From Vitrella brassicaformis (lineage: Eukaryota; Sar; Vitrellaceae), in assembly GCA_001179505.1 (NCBI GenBank), contig CDMY01000337.1, forward strand, positions 5,567 to 69,566: a DNA stretch of 64,000 nt. Direction: 5' to 3'. The notes under the pieces are model-generated. The model did not search any database and was not told the DNA's origin. It saw only the letters and a program-made list of their open reading frames with translations. How positions within the stretch are numbered: the first letter of the stretch is position 1; each line of letters opens with the position of its first letter. This document shows positions 36,257 to 47,425 of the stretch, one piece after another. The translations under genes were made by a program, and so were the position numbers.

Positions 36257-36892
36257 TCTCAGTCCGGCTTTAGCGAGGTTGAGAACATCCATCCATCCAT
36301 CCATCCAAACACAGGTACGCATACAAGTCAGGTAGCTATGCTATTCTACTCTTTGGGGCATTTCCGCCGATTGATTGATTCATTGACTGGTTCTTACATT
36401 CCCTCCCGTCTCGCCTCTCATCACTCGCGCACCTCTCTGCCTTAACAAGGTCACTCATTCACTCTCACCACTGGTCGACGGACATGCCATGCGACTGCCT
36501 GAAGCCATCCATCCATCCATCCCTCCATCCATCCCTTACCACGAGCAACCGGGGGAAAACGATCAGGAACCATTCGTCGCAATCAGCCATTCAAGCAGTG
36601 TCGTGTCATGTTATGTTGTGTTATGTGGTGGCGGATGGCAAAACGGTCGTCGAAAAGGCAGACGAGCAGGCAGGCAGGTCTCTCTCTCTCCCGCTGGAAT
36701 GCAGCCAGTTTTCATGTACTCATGGGGTTTGCATGTATGCATGTACGTACGTACGTATGTATGTATGTATGTACGCACATCCATGCCATGATCGAACGCA
36801 TCGCATCGGGTCGCGACATTCATGCACATGTGTGAATGGATGGCTTCAAACACCGCTGCCAGGCCCCCAGGCAGACGGGGGGGGGGGGGGGG

Positions 36893-37192
36893 NNNNNNNN
36901 NNNNNNNNNNNNNNNNNNNNNNNNNNNNNNNNNNNNNNNNNNNNNNNNNNNNNNNNNNNNNNNNNNNNNNNNNNNNNNNNNNNNNNNNNNNNNNNNNNNN
37001 NNNNNNNNNNNNNNNNNNNNNNNNNNNNNNNNNNNNNNNNNNNNNNNNNNNNNNNNNNNNNNNNNNNNNNNNNNNNNNNNNNNNNNNNNNNNNNNNNNNN
37101 NNNNNNNNNNNNNNNNNNNNNNNNNNNNNNNNNNNNNNNNNNNNNNNNNNNNNNNNNNNNNNNNNNNNNNNNNNNNNNNNNNNNNNNNNNNN
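36893..37192. other. Assembly gap (300 N) flanked by poly-G
   Basis: 300 N, preceded by 16 G (36877-36892) and followed by 17 G (37193-37209). The G runs are probably sequencing artefacts at contig ends, so sequence close to the gap should be trusted less. Confidence 0.95.
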
Positions 37193-37725
37193 GGGGGGGG
37201 GGGGGGGGGCGTTGCGCCCGCTCGCCCTACTGAATGAATGAATGTTAGTACTTACTTAGTTACTTGCTTACTTACACACACGCAAGCTAGTCACGTCACA
37301 CACATTACGCTGACAAGGGGATCAAAAAGATGCAATGAATGACACAAATGGTGCCGGCCGGCCTGCTTGCAGGCAAGTCTCGCCTCGCCTCGCCTGGCCT
37401 GGCCTGGCCTCGCCTGTGCGTCATGTCATGTCATGTCATGCCGTGTGGTGTCAATCCTGCCTCTGGAGAGATCCCAAGACACCACTGGGAGGACACAAGC
37501 AAAGCCGAGAAGGGAGGAGATGAGAGATACAGATGGGTAGAGAGAGGCAGCCACTTGCCAAATGTACGGTAGGTACACATCACGGTACACATCAAAACCC
37601 TCCCTGCCTCCCTCCCTCAGGAGCCACTGCACCGAAACATACACACACGGACACACACGACTACCCAGCCACCCAGCCACCCGGACATGGACCGACCCCC
37701 TCTCGTCATAGACATACAGACACCT

Positions 37726-40700
37726 TCACCGGATCCGCTGCTGCTGTGCCAAGGGGGCTGCCGTCGGCCACGCATGCACCAGACCATGGTGAGCGTGGGG
37801 GTGATACCCACCAGAAGGTGCCGCCGGCGCTCCCACGGGCGTCTTCCCGCCGGCCTGTGTGGCTTGTGGTGGCATTGGCAGCAGGCCGCCGCTGCCGTGG
37901 TCCTGCCAGCTGGCCGTGTAGGGTGACACGACAGGTGGAGGGGGGTAGGGGCCACCACCACCAGCCATCAGGGCCGACGACGATACGGGCGGGCTCGGGG
38001 CACCCGTGGGTGAGGGGAAGGGCCCGGTGGCGGCGCGCTTGGGCAGCTGCTGTGTCGGCATGGGCGCTGCCGGTATCGCTGAGGGATGGTGATGCGTCGG
38101 GGGCATCACAGCACGGTGGTCATGGGCACCAGACGCAGCCGCCAGGTGCGTCACCTGCTGCTGCTGGTGCTGCAGGTTGCCGGTCGTCGCCCAGTGGCCG
38201 CCTGACAGGTACAGCCCGCTGGAGGCGTCCCCCTGCCCCGCTGTGGCTGCGTGTGTGAGTGGGCTGTGGTGTGGCATCGCCGCATCGCCTCTGGTGTGTG
38301 GCAGCGGGGCGCCAGTGGGGAGGCTCTGCGACGACGAGGGGAGGAATGGGGTCGGGCTCTGCTGTGCCATGGACGCCGGATGCGATGCGGCGTAGTAGCT
38401 CTGCTGTTGCTGTTGGTGCTGTTGCTGGTGTGGGGGTGGGTGTCGGTCGTCATGCTGCCATGGGTTGGGCATCGGCAGGGAGCCTGCGATCGTGGCCCGA
38501 TGGAGGGTGGGGAGACCCATGTGCCGCTGCTCGGGTAGGTCGAGAGCTGACGTCGTGACGCCCACGCTCCTGCTCACTGCGGCAGACGCCTCAGGCTGCA
38601 AGGGGCTGGCACCCTCCGGTGGGTATGGATAGGGCTGGCTGTAGAGGTGGCTGTGCGACGTGGTGGTGGTGGTGGTGGCGGCGTGTGCGACCCCACTCCC
38701 GCCGCTGCTGCCGGCTCCTGTCTCTGGCACGATGACGCGGATTTGCTTCTTGGCGATCTCTGCCTGGTTCTCGCGGATCTTGCCCAGCAGCAAGATGTGG
38801 GCCGTGTGCACGCCCTCCACCGTGCCTAACGCACAAAACACACACGACAGACAGACAGACAGGCAAGAGACGGGGGCAGTGAGTGGACGGGAAACGGTGC
38901 AGCGACCGTATATGGTTTGTGGTTGCTGGCTCACCGCTGATGGTCACTCGCCGGTTGAGAGAGCCTGAGAGCCACAACACAGCACCATGCACGCAGGAGC
39001 GTGAACGAAGCGCATGAAAGGTGGGACGCTGTCGTGCTCACCAGGTATGAAGACGCCCTTCTGCGAGACTTGGATCTTGGTGTCAGACACCTTCATGATT
39101 TCGGATATGTGGGCGCCTCCCTTGCCGATCATCGCCCCCACCATCGAGTCAGCCACCGGCAGATCGATGTCACACTGACCGCTGAACACACCTACACACA
39201 TATGGCCAGCCAACCAACAGACGAAGACGCATTCAGTCAGAAGTCCACAGATATCCCTCTGTGGCGCACACAGTGGTGGCTGTACCTCTGAGAGTGTCAA
39301 CAGCTTCTCCGTTGGTCCCGTCTGGCTCGGGTGCCCCGAGTTTCATCAGCGCACCACTCAGCCGAGCACGTGCCAGTCCAGCCGACGAGCCGCAGCCGCT
39401 CTCTCCCGCACCACCACAGCCACCGCCGTCCGCCCCACCCACACCCACACCCACCTGGTCAGTCCCCATGCCGCCGTGGGCAGCGGAGGAAGCGACCAGC
39501 CCGTAGCTCGAGGGCGACGCGTCTGCCCCACCCTTCTTGTAGTGCGTGTGTGTCTGGTAGGTCACCCATGGCCCGTCGCTGTCGGTGACGCCGGTCGACT
39601 CGCTCGTGAGGAATGGTGTGCCGGTGAAGGTCTTGCTGCCTTCGCTGTGGGACGACACCTGCGACCCCGACGTGACGATGGGCGCCGCGGGGGGCGTGGC
39701 CGCCTTGGACGACGGCGGGAGGGGGTGGGACTGGGGTGCGTGGTGGCTGCCGCTGCTGCTGTGGTTGGTGTTGGGGGACTTCTGGTAAGAGAGTTGAAGG
39801 TGGTTTTGCAGGTTGGGGTCCGACTGGATGTGTCGCACGACGAACTCCACCGCAGGCTTGATGCACGAGAAGGCGCCCGTCACGTGCACTATCCGCTCCA
39901 GCAGACCCTCCTCCCTGCAATGGCAGCAGATGCAGAAACACCCACACCACACGCACATCTGTCGATTCGACGTGACCACGTATGAGGGCCTGGCATGGGG
40001 TGCGTACCTGTTGGAGATCTGTATCTTGGTCTTGGTTTGTGACTGCAGCTGCTGTATGGTGGCGCCGCCCTTGCCGATGAGCCCGCTGACGGCCGACTTG
40101 GGCACGACGATCTTGAGGGTGAATTTGGGGTCGACAGCCATGCCGATGACGCCCCTGTCTGGGGCCATGATGGTGTGGGCGTCGTCACTGGCGTCGTGGT
40201 GGATGAGCATGTGCATGGGGGAGCGAGGGTGGTGGGGCGGGTGTGTGTGTGTGTGGTGGGGCTGCAGGTTGGACTGGCTGCTCGACGTCGATGTGGCGCT
40301 GTCGTTGCCGTCGGCCACGTGGAAGGAGCGGGACCGCTGGTGGAGGTGGGGGCGGTCGTCGCTCGAAGACTCGGCCTCGGTCTGAATGGCCGACTCACGA
40401 AGCTTCTCCTGCACCACACACGCGGAGAGGGGGAGGGGGGTGGAATGGGCGTTGGTTGGTGCACTGTCAGAGCGTCTTTTGGCGTAGGGGAGGTACCAAC
40501 CATTATGTGTTTGATTGCGCTGAGCACGTCGGTGATTTGTCCGGTGATGAGGACCACTCTGTCGGTGGTGTTGGGGAAGTAGTCGTTCGGGGGAGACAGG
40601 CGCATCGTGCAACCGCTCAGCTTCTCTATCTGACTTATCACATTCCCTGCAAGGCAACACACACACACACACACACACAAAGAAAATGCCACAACCGTCC

Positions 40701-41104
40701 GGCTCCATGTCTGTGTGAGTTTGTGCCCCATTGACCGCTTCTGCCGATGACGGCGCCTGCCACCATGTTGTTGACGAGGAGCTTCGCAAAACACGGACCT
40801 CGCGTCTACCACACACACACACAGACAGAGCAGTGACGGCAGTGACAGCACGAATCAGCCATACATCCCGTCTGTCTGTCTGTCTGTGTGTCCGCCTGGC
40901 TGTCTTGGTGTGTGAGCTGACCACGGAGCTTTTGTGTCCGTTGAGTTGGTGTCGTGGCGGGTTGTATGCCGGCGGCAGCGAGACGACAGTGACCACAGGA
41001 CCTCCGTCTCCCTTGATGTCTGTCTCAGACGCGGGTGTGCCGGCGGGGAGGTGGCCGCCTCGGTGGGCCATGTCATACTCGTATATGTCCGCCGCACACG
41101 TCAT
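37726..41104 (-). CDS. Nova/PCBP-like protein with three KH domains
   Basis: RNA-binding protein. Start MTCAADIYEYDMAHRGG at 41104 (MAHRGG at 41071 is an alternative). KH1 is split by an intron: AKLLVNNMVAGAVIGRSG joins NVISQIEKLSGCTMRLSPPN, then TTDRVVLITGQITDVLSAI. The spacing and the NDYFPNTTDRV loop resemble Nova proteins. KH2 has LKIVVPKSAVSGLIGKGGAT and continues into IVHVTGAFSCIKPAVEFVV. KH3 has IDLPVADSMVGAMIGKGGAH, then GVFIPG, NRRVTISG and TVEGVHTAHILLLGKI. The GXXG loops are GRSG, GKGG and GKGG. The long C-terminal exon (to TGA at 37726-37728) is low-complexity His/Gln/Pro/Ser sequence that probably mediates assembly or protein contacts. A role in splicing or mRNA control is inferred from family only. 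Confidence 0.85.
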
Positions 41105-41500
41105 CAGAACCACCGCCACAACTCCTTCTGAGGTGTGTCAACGGACAACCCACCCCAAGGCCAGCCGCAAAAGAGAAGAGCGAGGAGGCAGTGCTGCAGG
41201 GCACGTTATCGCGAACGAACAACGTCCATGTCAGAAAAATGCAAAGGGCTTTGAAGAGCTGACGACCGAGGCTGACCAAGCTGCCAAGTGGTGGGTGACG
41301 GCAGACGAGCACGGAGGAAGTGAAGTGGGTGTGCTCAGGTGTGCTCAGCAGATCCAAGCCGAAAGATCTGACACCCTGCAGCTGCGCGCTCAGAGCCTTA
41401 TTTGATGCAAGCTCAGGCTTGAATGCGACCTGTGTGAAGATCTCCTGTCAGGAATGCGGGGTGTGGTCTGCTGGGTTGTTGGTGAAGGGTGAGAATCGCC
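41105..41500. promoter_or_regulatory. Divergent intergenic region, KH protein / NADH dehydrogenase
   Basis: 396 bp between the two starts, free of microsatellites unlike most spacers here. No clear core promoter motif seen. Confidence 0.35.
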
Positions 41501-43897
41501 ATGGCATCATACGCTGCCGCAGTGCTGATCTTCGCCTTGCAAATGGGTGGGTTTGCGGCAGGAGTCATATCAGCGCATCAACGCTGTGGAGTCATCTCAT
41601 CGCATCAACGCTCATCCCCGTCTTTCATCCCCCTCCTCCCAGCCCTTCGCCAACGCCCATCAGATGGCCGCCTGCACCTTGCCCGCCGCTCTGCGTCGAC
41701 CAAGCTCGATGAGGAGAAGCTGCGCAATGAGCTGGCCTCGCGCAACGTCGATGCGGCGGAGTCTGCACTGGGGGAAGTGGATGTCGGGGGCGGTCTGTTG
41801 AAGGATCTAGTCAAACCAAGACCTTATGCAGCTGTCGTGACTCAGAAGTTCATCGAGAATGTCGATGACTTCCTGGTCTCTCTGAGGCAGCGGCCGTCGG
41901 CGAGAGGTGCTGAGAAGGGCAAGAGGGAGCGCATAGTGGTGCTGGGCACTGGGTGGGGGTCGCACGCCTTCCTGTCAACGGTGGATGCGTCCAAGTATGA
42001 GGTGATAGTGATTAGCCCGAGGAACTTCTTCCTCTTCACGCCGATGCTCGCGGGGGCGGCCCTCGGCACTGTAGAGTACAGATCTATCACTGGTCAGTGA
42101 GGATACGATGCGCCAACACACGAAGCTGTTCTGCTTTTTGGTTTTGCTGATTTCCTCTTCCCCCCTCTGTCTTGTCTGTCTGTGCACAGATCCCATCCGC
42201 AATGTGAACCCGCTTGTGGACTACTATGAGGCCACCTGCACGGACATCGATCCGGTCAAGAAGACGGTGGCGTGTCAGTCAGTGGTGTGTGAGGGCACCT
42301 CATGCACCATCGAGCAGTTCGAGGTGCCATACGACCGCCTGCTCATCGGGGTCGGCGCACAGACCGCCACTTATAACATTCCCGGTGTGAAGGAGCACTG
42401 CCAGTTCCTCAAACAGGTCACACACTGGGCCAGGCTCACGCATGAGTGCAGAGAGCCATCCCACCCATGGTTTTGGTTGCCGTGTTCATTATATCAGGTT
42501 GGCGACGCCAAGAAGCTGCGTCGTGCGATAGGGAACGTGTTTGAGCGTGCCAACATCCCTGGTCTGAGCGATGCGCAGCGGCAGGCCATCCTCACCTTTG
42601 TGGTCGTGGGGGCCGGCCCCACCGGCGTGGAGCTCATGTCGGAGCTGCTCGACTTCGTCGAACAAGACGTGCCGAGGTGAGTGAGCGTTATGTAGGTGGA
42701 GAGCGAGGGACGGTGGTGTCATGACCGACGCGGGCTTGATTGCGTACATGTGCAGGTACTATCCTCATCTGCTGCAGCACGTCCGTGTCAAGCTGGTTGA
42801 GGCCACCGATACGGTCCTCATGGCCTTCGACGAGTCGCTCAGGCAAAAGGCTGCAGAGGTAGGTGAGAGAGGGGAGGAAGGGAAGAATGTCAAGCGGATG
42901 GATGCTCGCTCTGCCCGCCTGCATTTTGTTCAGCGTTTGCTGAGTCGTCCTGATCGTCTTGTGGCGAGAGGTCTGCTGGACGCCTCGGCCGATCCGCTGA
43001 CAGAGATCAAGCTTCAGGCGGGCGTCAAAGAGATCACCGACACAGAGGTGGTCCTCACCAATGGGGACAGAGTCGCATACGGCCTGGTCGTGTGGGCAGC
43101 AGGTATGCCCACTCTTTAACAACACAAACAGGTGCACCCTTCACTCATTGGCTGTGTGGATGGGATGGGATGGAATGGAATGGAATGCAGGCAACGGTCC
43201 CCTTCCTTTGGTGCTGAGCGCGATTGACAAGTTTTCCGAGCAGAAGGCGGCGCAGTCCAAGGCGAGGGGGCGGCTGGTGGTCGACCCATGGCTCCGGGTC
43301 AAAGGCGCTGACGACATCTTCGCCATCGGAGACTGCACACTCATGGACGAAACACCCCTGCCCGCCACCGCACAGGTGAATGCACTACACCCACACCAAC
43401 CTGTCACTCACCTGTGTCTCTGGCTGCGTATCACGTGTGTCTTGTGCAGGTGGCCAGTCAGCAGGGTGCGTTTCTGGGCCGGCTGCTGAACCACGATGTG
43501 GATCTCAGGGCACACCCGATCCCGAAGCGGCTGGGGAGGAGGGGCTCCCTGAGTGAGGTGTTGATCGACGGTTCCAACGATTACCCCAAGGCCTTCCAGT
43601 TCCTCAACCTGGGAATCCTCGCATACACGGGGGACAACAGCGCGCTCGCGCAAGTGCAGGTGCGCGGGTGGTAATGAATCGATGTGCGCCATAAGCTCTC
43701 TGTGTCTGTCTGTCTCTGTGTGTCGTGTTTGTCGTCAGTTTGATCAGAATGTTATCAAGCAGGCTGGCACGGTTGGGTGGCTTCTATGGCGAGGGGTATA
43801 TTTGTCCAAGCAGGTGTCTTGGAGGAACCGCTTCCTCGTGGGTGTCGACTGGCTCAAGACCAGGATGTTCGGCCGGGATATCTGCAGGGACTACTGA
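41501..43897 (+). CDS. NDH2: Type II NADH dehydrogenase with secretory-type leader
   Basis: Rotenone-insensitive, non-proton-pumping flavoenzyme that passes electrons from NADH to quinone. Start ATG at 41501, MASYAAAVLIFALQMGGFAA, is a hydrophobic signal-peptide-like leader followed by a Ser/His/Arg-rich stretch. The catalytic part has the FAD-binding VVLGTGWGSHAFL, SPRNFFLFTPMLAGAALGTVE, RLLIGVGAQTATYNIPGV, the NAD-binding VVVGAGPTGVELMSELLDFV, VKLVEATDTVLMAFDESL (acidic residue ending the second strand, favouring NADH over NADPH), FAIGDCTLM, and the quinone-site block ATAQVASQQGAFLGRLLN. The C-terminus WRGVYLSKQVSWRNRFLVGV is the usual membrane-anchoring amphipathic end. About nine exons; TGA at 43895-43897. 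The leader suggests the complex plastid over the mitochondrion, by inference. Confidence 0.9.
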
Positions 43898-44608
43898 CTG
43901 ATAGGTCTGATGGCGCAATCAGTGCAGTGACTGCATGCATGGATGAACTACCAATACATACATTCGTACATGTCTATGGACACAAGCGCCATCTGGCGCC
44001 GATTTTGTCGATAACATCTGGCCATGTCTTGCTTCGGTCGCGCATTTGAGCATGTGCAGACCACACACTCGTCGTGGAGACACACATCTATAGACAATGG
44101 AGACCACCATAAATACGACGCATGCATCGTCGCTAAAATCTTGGTTCTTCACCCGCATCAAACCTGAGACTGGCCAGCACACTCACCAAACGCGGTAGGC
44201 TGGGAACTTTCTCTTCGCAATCCGAACACGTCGATGAACACGGGAAAGGGGGGCGCGCAGATGTACGTATGCGTCGAGGGAGTAGGTGGAGACGGCGTGT
44301 CTGTCTCCCTCTATTCCCTCTTCCCTTCTTCGGTCGGATGTCCCGACCTGCACTTGTGAGCACGAATACATCCATCTCAATGCATGGTCGACCTCGTTTG
44401 CCAGACATTGATGTGTGCACGTGTAGGTATGGCTTGGGTGCAGAGAGGGGAAGGACGGACCGGACCGACGGACGGATACGTGCGTATGCATCATCCTTGA
44501 ATGAATACCGTGATTCCACACACACTTATATCCATGTCTCAGCCAAGGCCGCGTTTCCTCAGAAAAGACATTAATCGTCACATAAGCCTAAGTGCTCGAC
44601 CATCTACC
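43898..44608. other. Convergent spacer
   Basis: 711 bp between stops. No coding, RNA or repeat structure recognised beyond short ATGCATGC-like elements. Confidence 0.4.
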
Positions 44609-47108
44609 CTACACGGCCCACCGAGGTTGTGCGTAGGTCCCATGTGGACACAGCTCTCCTAACCGCACCTCACCAAAGACAGAAGGCTGCAGTGCGCGCA
44701 GTAGGAACAGCGCGATGAAGGGCATCATCTGTGACGTGATCAGCACAGCCGCTGCCAGCAGTGTCGTCAGCCTGAATGTCAGGACTCCAGGCTCATCCTC
44801 GCTTCGCAATATAGGCAGGTTGTGCAAGCGAACTGCCACCTAGACACATAAGATACACACACATACACACACGAATGGGAGATACAGCCTGTGTGGACTG
44901 TCCCGTGTGTCTCCCTCCCTTCTCCCTCTCACTAGCCAGGACTCCCACCCACCATGAACAGAACGATTTCGCATGCCATCTCGATGGCGACCAGGAGACA
45001 CAGCCCGCCCAGCCTCTCGAACAGCCGAGGCAGCGAGGGAGACAGCAGCTGCTCCATCAACATCAACGACAGATTGATGAAAATCAGAATCAGGCTCTCG
45101 GCCTGGTTGTAGGCATGGGTTTGGTCCGCCAACGCACGAAGGTATCGTGGCTTGACGTCATAGTCCATGAAATTGCTCTGCAGATCGACCACGGACGCCA
45201 TGGATGATAGCCCGCTTGTTGTCGACCGCATGCGGCCTGCCCGCATCACACTCTGATAGATCTCACTCGACGATCGCAGCGGCTCCCCACTGCCGGCTCG
45301 GTTGATGAATAATGCTGCTCCCTTCGTGCTCGTTGCCCGTGTGCGGGTTGTCTCGCTGCCGCCTGAAGTCACGGAAAGGCCATGGAGGCCAGCCGTGTCT
45401 CCCCCTTTGGGCCAGCGGCCGTCGCGGATACGTGTGCACATCCGGATGATCTTGGCGTGGAGCATGTCAGCATAGGGCACTGCCAGGTCACCCAGGAGAT
45501 CGTAGAGGGCGAACAGCAGAGACGACTTGATCTTGTAGCTGAGGGCAGTCATTTCAGCCTGCACAGAGGGAATGCTACTCAACATCCATGTGTTGAGAAG
45601 TCATCATCCTCACTTGCAGGAAGCGCGGTACGATCAGCGAGCCAACAATGATGGGGAAGATAATCGCAAAGTTGAGGAGAGGAGGGCCGTCCCGCATCTT
45701 GCGACAAAGGCCATTCACGGTCGCCACCAAAAGAAAGCTGGCAAACAAAAATGCGACCGCCAGTTGTGTTCTCTCGCCGTCCGTTGTGGTTCTCTCGGCT
45801 TTTGGCAGAAAGAGCCTCCCCCACAAAAGCGTGTGAACCGATTGCGTGTACACAAGGAAGGTCATCTGAATGGTATACAGCCTTCGCCTCTTGACCACCC
45901 CTGGCATGTCTCGCGAGACATGCCAGAAGAACCGAGGGACCATCACGGCGTATACTGCCCTCTCGAATCTGTAGGGAACGCGTGAACATCGAGACATGGA
46001 GACAGAAGGCACGTGCCTCTCACACTCCATCTCTCACTTACGCAAGAGAAATCCAAAGGAATAGTTTAAGCTGAGGGTATCTAGCCAAGGTCTGCAAGGT
46101 AGTATAGGCCACTACGGCTACCACAAAAAGAACCAAAAACTGGCGGATGCGCCGGAGCATTCCACATGGGCGGCACCCCTCAACCAGCGCCACGAACAAT
46201 ATAATGAGTGCCAAGCAGCCGATGACAATTCTTGCATAATCAACCGCGATGGCCATGTTGGACTCGCAAGTCTTCCACACCAGGGGCACCGCCAAGACCA
46301 GCGGCAGCGCGAGAAAAAAGGCATACAGCACTTGTAGAACGACCACTCGCACCACTCGCCGCAATGACCGCATGAATGGCTCCGGCGTAAACCGAGTGCC
46401 AACCAGCACTTCCCGCAGCTGAATTGTCTCTCCGTCATCCTCTACGGTTTTCTGCTCATAGACCAGGTGCGATTCGAATTCCTCAAAGGCCGCCGGGTAC
46501 CCTGCACATCGGTGCAGCCAAGCAGAGGACTCACCAGGTTTGTACTGTCACCAGACTAGTGCTGTGTGCCCTTCGGCCCGTTCATTTGGCTCACCGGCAG
46601 CCTTCTGGAACTCCATCTTCATTGCCTGGATGGCCATCTCCTCGGCCCTTTGCGGCCCCGGCCTCCCCTCCTCAGAGATGTCCGGAAGGGTGAAGGTCGA
46701 CTGTGACATTGCATGATGGCTGGGCCTTCTGAAAGCATCCTCGTTGACATGGACGCTCGCCGCCTCTCCTTGTCGGAGGTCAAGGTCCAGGAGGCAGTCG
46801 CTGCTCTGAATCTCCTGGCTGAGAGCACGGACCTTCTCGGCGATGAGCTCTTGGGGCCTCTTTTGGTCACCGAGCTCCCGTGGTTGTGTTCCGGATGTGT
46901 TCTCGCAGCTGGGGCCGACGGAGGTGTGCATGTCCTGCCGGAGAAAACACTGACACCGCCCCTCGCTTCTGCCGATTGGCTCCGACCGCCCTTCCAAGTC
47001 ATCATTGCCGGGGCTGACCGTGTCACCCTCCATCGAGGGCCCACAAATCGGCGGAGTGGGGGGTCCTTGTCGAAGGCGGGGAAGGGTCCCAAAAGTAGTG
47101 GAATTCAT
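44609..47108 (-). CDS. Polytopic membrane protein, unrecognised
   Basis: Start MNSTTFGTLPRLRQGPPTPP at 47108. A soluble, Ser/Glu-rich N-terminal domain of about 180 residues ends in EEMAIQAMKMEFQKAAGE. After a splice, AAFEEFESHLVYEQKTVEDD leads into about ten to eleven hydrophobic helices, for example VVVLQVLYAFFLALPLVLAV, IVIGCLALIILFVALVEG, FLVLFVVAVVAYTTLQTL, IQMTFLVYTQSVHTLLWG, LAVAFLFASFLLVATVNG, FAIIFPIIVGSLIVPRFL, LILIFINLSLMLMEQLL and LLAAAVLITSQMMPFIALFL. A hydrophilic Ser/Arg/Thr-rich loop of about 100 residues separates two of them. It ends CPHGTYAQPRWAV. About five exons. I do not recognise a transporter signature; it could be an alga- or alveolate-specific integral membrane protein. 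Confidence 0.7.
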
Positions 47109-47425
47109 CCCAAGATCATCCCATCCGAAAGCATCGTCCCCGTGGATCTGTGGGCTACCTCTGTGGGCTGGGGGCAGGTTTCCGTCTCGGGCCGCCACTA
47201 CAGAGCGCAGCAGTACGCCAGTCCACGGCACAGGCTTTCTGACGGACCGTGCGGAGAAGCGTAGACCACACTGCCTCGACACTTGTCTCAAGCCACGTCT
47301 CCACTCCGTAACGCCTCGGAGGCTCTGTCCGCCTCGATGTGGTGATGCGACGAGCGCCAGGAGGGCAAAGTGTGAGGGGCCCTAGCCTCCCGTGCTCCAG
47401 CACTCCGAGCCACGCAGCCAATGGC

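Larger units (their letters stand above)
28129..37725. other. Long gene-poor region rich in microsatellites
   Basis: About 9.6 kb between the starts/ends of NMD3 and the KH gene with no frame I can link to a protein family. Open frames here are short and full of Cys/Val/Trp or His/Pro strings from tetranucleotide repeats (CATC, GGCA, GACA, GACC, CT, GTAC). Less repetitive pockets occur at about 28130-28450 (including an AGCCAATGGG CCAAT-like site near 28316 and ATTGG near 28351) and 35580-35760. It could hold a non-coding transcript, large introns or true intergenic DNA; the sequence does not decide. Confidence 0.5.

Noticed and set aside
46713-47264. 183-residue plus-strand frame
   Set aside because: It lies antisense to the N-terminal exon of the polytopic membrane protein, whose splicing into membrane helices supports the minus strand.
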